Source: Hofstenia miamia
Lineage: Eukaryota > Xenacoelomorpha > Acoela
NCBI GenBank assembly: GCA_004352715.1
Contig: SCFE01000070.1
Location: 33,968 to 97,967, forward strand
Length of the DNA stretch: 64,000 nucleotides
Reading direction: 5' to 3'
Part shown: positions 12,159-23,760 of the stretch, in pieces
How positions within the stretch are numbered: position 1 is the first letter of the stretch
How the letters are laid out: the number at the start of each line of letters is the position of its first letter
Translations under genes and position numbers: made by a program
Notes under the pieces: model-generated
Databases searched by the model: none
What the model saw: only the letters and a program-made list of their open reading frames with translations
What the model was told of the DNA's origin: nothing

Positions 12159-12275
12159 CCAAAGCTGTACCATCACAAGGCACCTGGGTTAGCACTTCAA
12201 GAAATTTGGGAAAAGCATTTGTTGAAAAATATAAAACATCAGATAACTAAATTTTATTGAATGTTGTCTAACAAA
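12159..12275. repeat. Short inverted repeat, left copy
   Basis: About 117 bp that recur in reverse complement at 17,277-17,403. Shared blocks include TCACAAGGC.CCTGGGT, GAAAAATATAAAA.(C/T)ATCAG-like sequence and ATTGAATGTTGTCTAACAAA. The two copies enclose the LINE and the NIEK-family pseudogene. Confidence 0.75.
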
Positions 12276-12648
12276 CCACCTTCTTCAAGAAAGCCAGAGC
12301 CCCATGCTAAATCAGCACTATGGCTACTTCCAATTTATCTCACCAAAGATGCTACTCTGCAATTTCCAATAACTCATAAAACTTGTGACAAACTCAGAAA
12401 AATTAAATCCAATGAATTTCAGTCATTCCTTTCTCCGCAAAATTAAAGAAGTTGCTTTTATATGGGACATCCCTGCCAATCTCTCTGTTGGGTAAACACA
12501 CCAAAGCTGTTAATTTTTTTGAAAAATTCTACTCATGCATTATCAACAAACAGAATCTGTTAGGCTCTCTACTGATCACGATTATCAGCAAAAAATTGGC
12601 TATCACCCCTTCTGACATCCATATTACATCTATAACTTTAAATTCAAA

Positions 12649-13146
12649 TTGAAACTCAAATTTGTTTTCAAAGTAAAATTATTATGCAACAATATTTATC
12701 AAAGTCCTAATACATCAAATTTTGACAGTCTATGGGTTGAAATTACTAATCCAATTAAAAATTCTAGATTTCAAAAACAATTATTAAATGTATCATACTG
12801 TCTGCATAAGAAATTCGCCAATATTTTTATTCAACAACTAGACAAAGGATTATCACTTGCCTGTTCTGAAAATAAAGATTTAGTATTTTTCAGAAATTGG
12901 AACCTGAATTATTTAAATGCTAATGATCTGTTCTTGAACACATTTAATCTTGCATTGACCAATAAAACAATGCCTACTAGAATCACATCATCGCGTAGGA
13001 CTCTAATTGACTACATTGCATTAGCTGAAAACAATAATACACACTTCCATTACACCTCATCTGAATGCCCATTCTCTGATCACTGTTTTACATCTATCAA
13101 ATTTCAAAAGTCTTCTCATTCAACCTTAAAAATTACCATGAAATAA
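12649..13146 (+). pseudogene. LINE endonuclease C-terminal half
   Basis: A 165-codon frame with the later motifs of the APE endonuclease fold: a CNNIYQSPNTS strand, NKTMPTRITSSRRTLIDYI including the catalytic Asp, and SECPFSDHCF with the catalytic His. The N-terminal half (12,276-12,640) is out of frame and degraded. It is followed by a broken connector at 13,147-13,850 that leads into the RT. Confidence 0.75.
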
Positions 13147-13856
13147 ATTAAAACTTGTGAAAAGTGTATTGAAAATATTAATATTTTTAAATCATCCCTC
13201 TCATCAGAAAATTGGTTTCCTGTATATTCTGCATCAAATATACATGAAATACTAAAAAATTTATCAGACATTTTTGAATTTTATCTCAACAGATTTTGCC
13301 TGGAAAGGAAAATAATGGTTAAATCCACAGCCAAATCCAAATCAAACAATACTTTTTCTAACAAACCCTGGATATCTGACACTTGTATAGTTTTGATTCA
13401 TGAAAATAACAACACATATAAACATTTTATAAATTCTTGAACTAATAGGAACTTTGCTGCCTATAAAAAGCCAGAAATGCATCGAATATTGCATCTCATA
13501 GGGCATTCAATGACTTTATCAAAAAATGAGTATACGGCTCTTCCAAATGAAAAGTCAAAATGGAAACTAATAAAAGAAATCACAAATTATAAGTGATCAA
13601 AATCAAACTCAATTGAGGTCAAAATGGAAATAATCTTACTGACTATTTAGAAATTTCTAAGGAATTAAACAAGACTTTTGTCAACTTAGGAAAATACAAT
13701 GGGCCCCTTATTAAATACAAACACCTCTCACACAAAATCTTTACACCTGAATTATATTTCTGATTCTCAACTACCTATGAAATTATTAAATCCATTCTTA
13801 AGCTTAAGATCAACAAATCAAGTGGTCCCTCAAATATCCCCTCATGGGCTCTTAAA

Positions 13857-14963
13857 ATGACTGCAGATATCATTGCAAGTTCTTTAAATTTCATCTTTAA
13901 TGAATCTATAAAATGTGATAACTTCCAAGATTATCTAAAACTTGCTCACATTACTCCTATTTTTAAGAAAAACGAACATTCAATTGCCACTAATTATCAA
14001 ACAATTTCAATTACTTCTCCAATAACTAAAATATTTGAAAGATTATTACATAACCAAATAATTGAACATTTTAATAAGTATAATTTATTATCAAACACCC
14101 AATTTGGATTTCGCAAAAATTTTTCAACAGCTGATGCACTATTACATGCTACTGAAAAATGGAGAGCATCCCTTGATTCTAATAAATTTGTAGCTATAGC
14201 TTGTTTAGATCTCTCAAAAGCCTTTGATTCGATTAATCACAACATACTAATTGAAAAACTATCTTACTTAGGATTTTCTTTTAATTGTAAACAATTGATA
14301 ACTAGTTACCTTAAGCAAAGATTCCAGAGAGTTAAATTAAGTGATATTTTTTCTGATTGGTTATTGGTTTACAATGGGGTGTCTCAAAGAACGATTCTAG
14401 GTTCTCTTCTTCTTAGTATTTATATAAATGACATGCAGTCAATAACTAATTGCAATCTAGTTCAATATGCTGATGACACCTGCATCTTCAACAATAATAC
14501 ATCAATGCACTCAGCAGTGGAATTAATTGAATTCAATTACAACAAATTGTCAAAATATTTTTCAATGCGTAAGTTGATAATTAATGAAGCTAAGACGGAA
14601 TTTTGTATTTTACAGCCCAATAAAAATAAATAAGATGTTTCCAAAATGACTTTGAAAATTAATAATGTTAATTTACCTATTGTGGACACTTTCAAGTACT
14701 TAGGAGTAACCATAGACTCAAAGTTAAAGTTCAACACTCACATTAACATAACAGTTAGAAAACTAGCTATAGATAAAAAAAGTATGACACTAGTAGTTAA
14801 GCAGTTACCAAGTTTTGCAATTATTCAATTCTTCCTTGCTTTTATCATGAGCCACCTTATTTATGCAAACATTATATTTACTGATCTAAGTGATGTGCTT
14901 TATAGAAAACTTGACATTCAATTAAAATGGGCACTGAATATCTCAGCAAAAAATTCATTGTAA
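13857..14963 (+). pseudogene. LINE reverse transcriptase
   Basis: The 258-codon frame at 13,857-14,633 holds RT motifs in order: finger motif AHITPIFKKNEHS, FGFRKNFST, palm motif A with CLDLSKAFDSI, a GVSQRTILGSLL block where GVPQGSILGPLL is usual, and palm motif C YADDT. A stop after 14,633 is followed by the thumb frame at 14,646-14,963 (FKYLGVTIDSKLKFNTHI). Catalytic aspartates are present, but stop codons interrupt the thumb and connector, so it cannot make a full-length enzyme. Confidence 0.85.
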
Positions 14964-15525
14964 ACTAAACATTACATTTCTAGGTCAATTCTTTTTCCAA
15001 AACAACTAGTCATTTTGAATACCTTGCTAACATTTTTCAATCTAGTAAAAAATCTACCACCTTATAATTCAATTAAATTCCCGGAATTTGAGCATAAACA
15101 GAATTCAAGATCTAAAAATTTTACATGTGTTAAGTATAAGAAAAAATTTTGAAGAAATCTTTCATTAATGTCACAATTCTAACCTGGAATTCTCTACCTA
15201 AAGAAATTAAAAGCATTGAAAAATTGAAATATTTAAAAAAGCTTTTAAAAATCTTCCTTAAGCAAAAATATATTTTAGGTACATCATGGTTAGGATTTAA
15301 ATTTTACAACAATGACTATATGATAACTCATCATTAAAATAGCAATATAAAGTAATTCATCCATAGCCTGTAAGAATTTTTACTTTTTGTAATGTATGTT
15401 GATTTGTAGATTCATTATTTTTTTTTGTAATTTATGATGCTATTCAGATAAATTATCAGTTATTGAATTGTAAACATTTATCTGAATATAGAATCTCTTA
15501 TATTATCTTATCTTATTAAAGGATG

Positions 15526-16951
15526 GCAATGCTAGAATACCAATAGAAATGATTGAGCAAACTATACAGTCGCCTCAACAAATACAAACTAATGAGGACA
15601 GCATGTTATCTACATCACTTCGCCTAATGCCACAAGACCAACAAGTCATTAAGCATAATAACATTGAAAAACTAGGTGTAGATATTGCACCACCTAAACC
15701 AGAATGGATCGGAACAGATGCAGCCACTTACTTAGTTAGAGTCACAAAGGCAACAACAGTTTACGCTACCATTGTTGATTGACATTTTATCCCTTGCAAA
15801 GAAACTGACAGCATCTTCTATATGAAAATTTGTTTCACAGAAGGATGGTCAAAACCTCAAAACTCACTATTGGATGTGCAATGTACCTCCACTAAGTTAG
15901 TTATTTCTGACACAAACCTGGAATGTTTTTGTGATGTCTATTGATCAGACTCCCTATGGAACATGTAGCTTGTGCACAGGCGAACTACCCCCCTTCCATC
16001 AGTGTGCTAGATTGGACATTACCCCTACAAGCGATATTTCAATAGAGGATGCAATGGAACCTTGAAATTATTACTGCATACCAAGCCCACTAGTACACAC
16101 AGCTGTCATTCAGCCAACCTGGCAATCAAAACACTGTAAGACACGTAGTGTACATATTCCACTTAAAGAAGACAACCAGTACGTCAACAGCCTAGGAAAT
16201 CTCATTAAAATTCAAAAACTTGATGCATTTAAGCAAAGTTGACAAAAGCTAATATGAGAAAACAACACATCCCGCCTATTTTCTGATGGTCATGTTCCAG
16301 TAGAATATGTCTTTGGAAATGGCAAGTCAATTGCTGAACAGATAGACTACCTCAAGTCATCCATTGCTAAGCTTCCCAGTAACAGTCATCCTCTTTTTCA
16401 GAGTGAACGATCTTCTTTGGACAAATCTAATTCAAGAAAAACTTAAGTACTATGATGTAACAAAATGAGTGGAAATAATTACCATGTTTCAAGCCAACAT
16501 AAATGATCCTAATGCCATGACAGAGGAATTAGTCACTGAAAACATCTCATTTTACTTTGATGAAGTCAAATCACATAACAACATCTTTAGGTTCTTTAAG
16601 TTCTTTTATCCAGATTTGCCAATTAAGGAAGAAGAGGCACATACCTCCAATATTGATACATGCATGATGTTACTAATTGCCTTAAAAGGTTTACAACTCT
16701 ATACCAAATTCTATGACATTTTTACAAGGAAAATAAACAATCTACAAAATCTACTATCTATTTCTGATAAGTTTACAAAACCCAAATTTTATAAATTCAG
16801 CAAACATGTTATTACAAAAATCAAATCTATATGTTACACAACTCACTACTTGAAATAATTGGATATTCTTTCTTGGAGCAACCCTCATGCTACTACAATC
16901 TTACTGGATGCACAAACTCTCATTCAGCCTGATGTTGTGGAGTTGGTTGGT
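15526..16951 (+). pseudogene. Second copy of the NIEK-family non-pol protein, broken
   Basis: The plus strand resumes after the LINE with a frame whose motifs match the element at 5,177-5,605 and 63,381-63,801: IPIEMIEQ, then NIEKLG, then WIGTDAATYLVRV, then an MKICFTEGW block. Further on, about 15,920-16,000, is a cysteine-containing CSLCTGELPPFHQC segment, and an open frame at 16,469-16,858 is rich in helices. At least four in-frame stops break it. A run of eight G with preceding purines (16,958-16,969) just after the coding sequence could be a polypurine tract. The LINE appears to have inserted into or beside it. Confidence 0.6.
16469..16858 (+). pseudogene. C-terminal open segment of the second NIEK-family copy
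   Basis: A 129-codon frame with acidic and aromatic-rich sequence, including a hydrophobic MMLLIALKGLQL helix. No recognised domain. Its position downstream of the broken NIEK core on the same strand makes it the likely remaining end of the same protein; the homology to the first copy is not clear here. Confidence 0.4.
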
Positions 16952-18470
16952 TAGCCCAGGTGGGGGGGGTGGCAACATTCCAATGCAGTGAACTATTTCT
17001 ACTTTATTATTACGAAATGTATAATTATTAATTGTACAATAATGATTGCATAATTTTGAATTTCCCTTGCTTTAGTGTCATGTTAATTTTGAAAAACTGT
17101 GCAATTTGAAATATTCAAATTTTCTTGTGCAGTTCTGGTTTTTAGATTCATTACAATAGAAAAGGGTCACACAAGGGACCTGCATTTGTTTTGTTTAGTA
17201 TTTATTCTTATTACAGTATGAACTCTTAAGTTATTGTTTAGCTAATAGCAGTCTCTTAAGCTTTAAATATATCAATTTTGTTAGACAACATTCAATAAAG
17301 TTTAGTTAAGCTTTGTTATCTGACATTTTATATTTTTCTAAAAATGCTTTTTTAAGTTCCTCGAAATGCTGACCCAGGCGCCTTGTGATCCTACAGCTTT
17401 GCAAATTCATTCCATCAGCACTTCGGAAAGTATAGGATTAGGGATCTTACACATGCTCTTTGTTTCTTGATTTTAACTATTTTTGCTATTACCTAAATTG
17501 CACAAGCTGAGACTGCACTGAGAGTAGGATTAACTTGCATGTAGGCAACAATATGCACCCATGAACTTAGGGCTTTCTCTCTCTCTCTTAAGGTAGGGAT
17601 TTTGTCTAATGCAACATTCTCTATGAGGTTCTCTGTATCAGGTCAGCCAAGTGTTGCCACACCCTTCCTCTACCTGATCTCTCATGCTTATTTTACGGTT
17701 AGGGATAGGTTCATTGGAGTAGGTTGATTACATGACTGTGACATTGGCAAATCATGCTACAGAAGAAACCAGATTTCATGCTGATGCCACAATAGTTTCT
17801 GTAGGTTGAGATCAATGAAAGCAATCTGTATATTAGACATTTGAACACTAATGAATTTTTACTGAAAACTAATAGTCTTGATAATATCTCACTTACAGCA
17901 ATTAGGAAATGATCAAATTTAGTCTATATTTGGCCTCATGGGCTTTTAATGAGCAGAAAACATTTGCTGACATTAAAATCAAAATAAAATTAGGTGTCCA
18001 TTTGCAATTAAAAGATTCATTTGAGGATTTTTATAATCCCAATTATAATATAATTTCTGATTTGTATATTGTACTGTGAGAATGACATCAAATTTGTTTT
18101 TAGCAATAGCAAATTGACCAGAAAAATATATTTTTTGTCACACATTGTAATTAATTATAGTGGAAAAAACTCACAAAGTTTCAAAATGTTTTTACACTGC
18201 CCTGTCAAATAATTTTATGCATTGTAATATTTCCTCCTTCTATTACTAAATATATACATAAATTAGGAATGCGAAATTTTGTATATAATGTTCAAAACAT
18301 GCTAACCATGCAATTATATTTCTTATCACCAGCACATCAATTATTGTCCTAATATTCTAAATGAAATGGTTGATAATAAGAAAATTTTGTGGTCAAAATA
18401 AACCCTTCATAAACTTAGATTATTTTCTTCTGCTACACATTATATATATATTTACTTAAGCATAAAAATC
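16952..18470. other. No gene seen; contains right copy of short inverted repeat
   Basis: AT-rich spacer with frequent stops in all frames. It holds the inverted repeat at 17,277-17,403, a short CT-rich tract near 17,573-17,590, and a 38-bp block at 17,856-17,893 that recurs at 44,261-44,298. Confidence 0.5.
17277..17403. repeat. Short inverted repeat, right copy
   Basis: Reverse complement of 12,159-12,275 with small indels, including an AAGC insertion. Together they bracket 12,276-17,276. Confidence 0.75.
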
Positions 18471-18475
18471 ATGCC

Positions 18476-18874
18476 CTAGGTACATGTAGTTAACATGACA
18501 CATTTATTTGTCATTGTAAAGTTTAACTGTGAAAATCTTGTCCCCAGACGTTTCTTTCCTTTTTGTTCAAAAAAGACGTAAACTTTTTCAACCTTCCAAT
18601 CATTTCTACCATATTTGCATAATGCAGCTCCAATAATTTCTCCAATGTAAAGATCATCAAAAAAAGTAAAATTATCTCTATTTCCTTTTTCAAAGTCATC
18701 TAAATAATCAACGTCCAATTCCAACCATTGTGAGTATCCTTCCTTCCCAATTAACAGTATGAAAACATCATCATCAGTACTAGCTCCTTCAATATTTTGT
18801 GTATAAATCCTCACATAGTAATAACTATCTATAAATTGAAACAATGAAAACATCAAAAAATATTGGAGCATCAT
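18476..18874 (-). CDS. PLAT (LH2) domain protein, small, possibly secreted
   Basis: The 132-residue minus-strand frame matches a PLAT/LH2 beta-sandwich domain, which binds lipids or partner proteins in lipoxygenases, polycystins and small secreted proteins. Pattern seen: YYVRIYTQNIEGASTDDDVFI, LIGKEGYSQWLEL, a DDFEKGNRDNF block, IGEIIGAALCKYG and WKVEKVYV, nearly all hallmark positions in order. Residues 1-17 are hydrophobic (MMLQYFLMFSLFQFIDS) and could be a signal peptide. However the DNA coding them is T-rich and ends in TTTATAG, so it could equally be the end of an intron with the exon starting at about 18,832. No other exon is recognised nearby. No stop or frameshift interrupts the domain. 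Confidence 0.7.
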   Translation of the reverse strand: MMLQYFLMFSLFQFIDSYYYVRIYTQNIEGASTDDDVFILLIGKEGYSQWLELDVDYLDDFEKGNRDNFTFFDDLYIGEIIGAALCKYGRNDWKVEKVYVFFEQKGKKRLGTRFSQLNFTMTNKCVMLTTCT

Positions 18875-18879
18875 TTTGA

Positions 18880-20255
18880 AATGGCTGGAAAATGTAGTAA
18901 AACATTATTGAAACATTAAATATATTCCTACACCATTGCATTAACTAACTTACATCAACATTAAACAGCTACTGATAAACCAAGAAAAATCACTAAAGTA
19001 ATACATAGTATTGAAACAAGTCAGTTAGTTATGAATTTAAGTCAAGGGAAATAAAAGGGTATTCATATCTAGTACCTATGCATTTCAATGTGATGGACCA
19101 TACTCCCAGCTTTTTCCAATCATTTTGAAATTAAATACTGGCTACCATCTTAAAATGATAACCAGTACAGAAAAATATGACTAATTGTTACTAGATTAAA
19201 ACAGTTAATACTAATGGAAACATTATTGCACTATTTATTAAGAAATATGTAAAATAATATGCATCACAGTACAGAGATGAATGAAGAATCTCCTTTCAGG
19301 GCCATAAATGCTTGAATGAATCTATTAATTTATCCTTTAGCTGTTTCAGGATGAAGTGATATATTAAATTTAGTAATTGTTAACAGCCATTGTTAATAAT
19401 GCTAAATTTATTGTAGAATCAGGGGCTGGGAACTGGACCAGTACTAGGAAACTTAATGTCACAGCAGAAGGTTGCAAGAATGACCATTTTGTAGCAGCCC
19501 TGATTCTAGCAATAATTAACATATAAAAAAACATTGGTAATTTATCCATGTAACAAGTAACTGTTTAGAATGAAACATCAAGGATGACCAATTCATATGG
19601 CTTCCAGCCAAAGTGCTATCCAAGAAGAGAAAAGTTCATAAACTTGATTGAACAATGCTACCATATTGTCTCATAATTTATTAGCTAGCTCAATACATGA
19701 TAAGCCTCTCAGTTGTTTCCTTATTTCTCAGATCACTAAATAATAGCATGTAATTATCATGCATTCATGCTAACCAATGGTATATTATCATCACAGTGTA
19801 ATAAATTATAAGTGCATGTCCATATTGCATTCGAACAAAAAGGTTTATTATATCTACACATAGCCATACACCTAACTTAATGTGGTCCACAATTTGGGCT
19901 GCTAGGTGTCTGAAAGCTATTCATTGCCTTCAATTATTATAATACACATAGTGCAAAACTAGAAATAATGGTAAAGAAAAAGCAAACTCTATTGAATCAT
20001 CTCTACAGTCCAGGTTCATATTAATGTGACATTAATAAATTTTCATTTTCGATTTCTTTACATTTTCATTGTGTTTACGTACAATTTGGAGGTAAAATAG
20101 GCAAATAAAAATTACATAAAAACAAACACGTGTATTTGGCATATCATAGGCAACTTTGAATAACAGTATCACTATGAAGCCGCAGAGCAGTAATCAAAAG
20201 AGGAAATATACAATTATGGACCATAAAGACATCAAATGGTGGAATGTCCCCATCG
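18880..20255. other. No gene seen; AT-rich intergenic or intronic DNA
   Basis: Stops are frequent in all frames and I see no domain, repeat family or RNA gene. It could contain introns of the PLAT gene. Confidence 0.5.
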
Positions 20256-20425
20256 TCAGGTTTCCAAATTTGATTTTGACTGGATAAATCAAAAAAATTT
20301 TCGTAAAAAATTGAAAAATTTAAAATCTAGGATCATGAAATGCCTTTTTTAGGGTCTATTTTCTCAATATTTTAAAAAAATTTGACGATGATGTCCCCCA
20401 TCAGAAAATTCTGCGTATGCCCCTG
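20255..20425. repeat. Dispersed repeat with hAT-like terminus, copy 1
   Basis: Matches 55,500-55,620: shared TTTTGACTG(G/T)ATAAATCAAAAAA, a run of GATGATGTCCCCC and CATCAGAAAATTCT-like sequence. It ends in TGCGTATGCCCCTG, whose reverse complement starts CAGGGGCATACGCA, the form of many hAT termini. Likely the end of a degenerate DNA transposon. Confidence 0.55.
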
Positions 20426-20493
20426 TATAATGGTATTAATTGTTGGTCTGCGATCAGCATCCATAATAAAAGGGATGACGTCGATAAAACATG

Positions 20494-20934
20494 TTAAATT
20501 TTTCTTATTGTATGTCCACCTAAGTTGATTTTGGGTTTCTTCAGATATATTATCTCTGACAAACCGTGTAGGCGTCGTGTAGCAATTAAATAAGGGTGAA
20601 TGACCTCTTCTCCAATCTTTGACATTTTCTTTTTTCTGTCTTTGGCCTTCCGTGAGTGAACTGTAGATGTTGTGGATGACTCGACAGAGGAAGGCTGGGA
20701 GGTCGGAGGGGCTATCAAGTCACTTGTTGGGGGTTTCTTTACATTTATTACGTCACTAAAAGGGACATGGGTACTAGTACTAATAAAGTACAATATCTTC
20801 TCTAATGACAGGAAAATCTTGTAGTATATGAAATATCCTATGAAATATCCGAAGATTATTCCCACTATGATCAACAGTACAATCCCTTGGATAACGAGAT
20901 GGATTAATGTCTGAAAGATCCTTTGGTTTATCAA
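20494..20934 (-). pseudogene. Membrane-spanning fragment related to the gypsy-like non-pol protein
   Basis: A 146-codon frame that starts with about 45 mostly hydrophobic residues (a run of VLLIIVGIIFGYFIGYFIYY), consistent with one or two transmembrane helices. This is followed by a Pro/Ser/Thr-rich stretch, a basic RKAKDRKKK segment, and MSKIGEEVIHPYLIATRR. The last part matches MSKISDETIYPYFIATWR in the broken protein at 6,675-7,007, and the S/T-rich tail matches 6,965-7,171. Beyond the stop, a VIPFIMDADRRPTINTII-like segment near 20,410-20,465 continues the match. So the family has a membrane anchor before the basic block; in the first copy that part is lost. Confidence 0.6.
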
Positions 20935-21890
20935 TAAAAACAGATTCCCTTAGTTAATTCTTAACATTTCTAACTTTTGGGGATGGACGTGTTTTTGTTA
21001 TTATTTGCTAAATATATCTTACAATTAGAAAAAACTTTGTTACCTCAAATAGATACAATAAAACAACTTATTTAAATTGCTTAGCATTATAAATAAATAT
21101 ACATTTTGTATATGAAAAGAAACATCCAATGGCTAAAAACCGAAATTTTAAAAGAATATTTTACTACAACATTATCAGTATTCCATACATATGATATAAA
21201 TTTTAAAAACAGATAATTGTTGGTTATAAGCAAGCTGATGAAGACAAAGAATTTAAATTTTTTACCTATTTATATGTTGCTAAGAAATTTGTACTGGTTA
21301 ATAATAAAATTTTAGAAATTGGTAAATACCCTTTTTAACTCTAAAATTATGTTTCATTGATAGAGAGCACAATATAAGCACAAATATATGTGTACATAAC
21401 GCCATATATTTGTAGAAATCTTGCCCTGGTCGAAATTTGTTGAAGAATTTTAAAGAAAATTCAATTTTCAGCAAACTAATTAAATATATTAAAGAAAATT
21501 ACAGAATCATTAAAGATAGTGATGTTTTTAATATTAAAATAATACTTTATAATAATTGAAGAAACTGAATATTATTTAAGAATCTTGATATGAAGCAACA
21601 ATGTTTCAAGAGTACGTTTTTCTTATGTAATGCTTCAAAGAGTAAAAGTAGGTCAATATGTAGAGCTCGCTGGTCAGGCTCTGGATGACTTTCCCTTTTT
21701 CTCTACATATGAAGTGGAATTTCATCACTCGGAAATAGTTGATATAAGTATTTGAAATAGTTAGCTTCAGTAGTATTGTAGTTACTGAAATTCTCTTTAT
21801 GGCGGACTCCAAGCTATTTAAAATTATCAGCTAATTATATAAAATTAATTGTTTAAGCAAAACAGCTAATGGATTAAACAAAACTAGAAA
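20935..21890. other. No gene seen; very AT-rich spacer
   Basis: No coding or repeat signature apart from an AAT/ATT run at about 21,890-21,920 that leads into the LINE fragment. Confidence 0.5.
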
Positions 21891-21894
21891 TAAT

Positions 21895-22690
21895 AATAAT
21901 AATAATAATGTTATTATTATAAATGCATTTAATGCAACTAAAAATCTCCATTATGACATTGAAAATTTAACAAAATATTTTTCAAATAATCAATTGAAAG
22001 TAAATATTAAAAAAATACAATTTATTATATTCTTCCCTAAGACAAAAACAGAAATCTCACAAAAATCATAGAACTTAAATTAAATAATGTACCAAAAAGC
22101 AAAGCGAATCTATTAACTACTTAGGTGCTGAAATTGACAATGATTTAAATTTCGACAATTCTTAATGGATAAAAATAAATAAATAGCTTGTGGAAGTAGT
22201 TATCTTTATCATCTCAGAAATATTTCAAAGAAGTACCACAAATAATTAATAAATGCACTCTGCCCTTCACACTTTCAATATTGCTCATTCCTCTTTTCAA
22301 ATATTAATTCAAAACATTGCATCCTCCTGTCTAAAACTTTTAATTGGTCCATTAAAATACTCAATTTTGCACAAAAACATGACAATACATCCGATTATCG
22401 ATTTAAAGACAAAATATTATCACATTATTATCAAATTCAAATGCATATGTTACCAATATGTTATTTAAATTCAAATTTGGTCAAGATGCCATTTCATTTA
22501 TAAAACAGAATATTAAATTAAATGAACGTTATCAAACGTTTTTTTGCTTTGATAAAAATTCTAATAGTTTTCACCACAGAGCAACTAAATTATGGAATAA
22601 CTTAAATAAAGAAATTAAATTTGAAAAAAAATTACAAGAAATTCAGAAAGAAATTGCGAACATTCCTCTTTAATAGACAATGCCAGCTTA
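21895..22690 (+). pseudogene. 3' fragment of a LINE reverse transcriptase ORF
   Basis: Broken plus-strand frames carry the thumb and C-terminal signatures of the LINE seen at 12.3-15.5 kb: a NLTKYFSNNQLKVN block at about 21,965-22,005, a YLGAEIDNDLNFD block at about 22,115, and FHHRATKLWNNLNKEIKFEKK at about 22,570-22,625. Multiple stops. It lacks the palm domain, as expected of a 5'-truncated insertion. Confidence 0.75.
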
Positions 22691-23139
22691 GCGACAATAA
22701 TACACTACACCCATTTGAAAATTTTGTATAAAATGCAAACACATACACACACACACATACATTTAACCATTTAATTTACACGAACTAGGTACAAGTTGCC
22801 CTAAAAACACAAATATAAAAACTTAAAAATAAAAAAATAAAAACGTCTTTCAACATTACTAAAAAATTTGTTCAATGATCCATTTTGTTTGAAACCCAAG
22901 CTTTGTGGATTGTGTTTTTTATTGTTCACCAAAGTGAGATATTCTGAATTTTTTAAAAATGAGTTTAAATATCCTATGGAAAAAAACAGCAAAAATTATT
23001 GTTGAAAACCTATTTTCTGAGCATAGTAAACAATTACTTTAAGATTAAGCTTCATGAATTCATTGTACCAACTTTCAAATTTAAAGAGTTCTAGGGGTTC
23101 TAACTTAGTTAAAACATTTCTAAGGAATGTAATCATCAC

Positions 23140-23760
23140 CTACAATATATCATCAATAATGTTGACATTATTAAAACACAACTAGAAGAACTAAAATCGT
23201 ACAAAAACAAGTCTAAGCAATATAAAAAAAAGATTAAAGAGAAATTCCGTGAAATTCATTTACTGGCGTGAAAAAGCGTTATTTTATCACTCAACAGGCG
23301 AACAAAGCTTATCAACAACACACCGAAGAAATGTCAAGACAGTAGAATTAAATTCTGGAGAAGTTGAAGAAAACATTTTGAAGTTGGGGAAAGTAGAAAT
23401 GAGTGTGTCTCGTTTACTTAAACATAAAAAAACATTTTTTGATAAAAAGTCATTTTGTGAGGTAAATGAAATAAAAAAATATGACATTAATTTACAATTA
23501 GTGGGGATTGATAAATTAGAATTTATTTTAGAATCATTTGATGAGGCTACTATCAAGGAAAATGTGCAGCACTTTGGGAAAAGTTATGTAAAAAAATAAG
23601 GTAGAAAACAGGAAAGAACTGCCAAGAGATATATTATATTATGAAAAATGTGTTAAGCCTGAAATGATGTCAAGGTATTTCTCACGCAAAGGCGGAGTTG
23701 ATTTATATTTTATATCATAAAGACTATGACGAAATTTATTCACTTAAAAGTACAATCAAT
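23140..23760 (+). pseudogene. TRIM-like coiled-coil fragment, first of a tandem pair
   Basis: Frames here read a coiled coil of the type that follows RING/B-box in TRIM-like proteins: TQLEELKSYKNKSKQYKKKIKEKF followed, after a frameshift, by a 116-codon frame (23,249-23,599) with KKTFFDKKSFCEVNEIKKYD, VGIDKLEFILESFDEATIKENVQ. After the stop, YYEKCVKPEMMSRYFSRKG continues in another frame. The same order of motifs recurs in the unit at 24,186-25,700, so these are tandem paralogues. No RING is visible upstream of this copy. Both are broken. Confidence 0.55.

Larger units (their letters stand above)
12276..15525 (+). mobile_element. APE-type non-LTR retrotransposon (LINE; CR1/L2/Jockey-like), decayed
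   Basis: A LINE copying itself through an endonuclease and reverse transcriptase, here broken by stops. The endonuclease C-terminal half is at 12,649-13,146 (IYQSPNTS, MPTRITSSRRTLIDYI and a final SDH). The RT is at 13,857-14,633 with AHITPIFKK, NTQFGFRKNFSTADALL, CLDLSKAFDSINH and YADDT. Thumb and C-terminal parts lie at 14,646-14,963 and 15,149-15,337 (TWNSLPKEI). The 3' end reads TTATCTTATCTTATTA near 15,505-15,520, a simple repeat tail common in CR1/L2-type elements. It appears inserted just before the NIEK-family sequence that resumes at about 15,526. Two other fragments are at 21,895-22,690 and 33,000-33,075. Confidence 0.85.

Noticed and set aside
12261-12446. 61-codon frame as a separate gene
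   Set aside because: It begins in the short inverted repeat and runs into the degraded LINE 5' region; no domain.
18476-18874. PLAT ORF as part of a lipoxygenase
   Set aside because: No iron-binding catalytic domain or further exon is seen; only the PLAT module can be supported.
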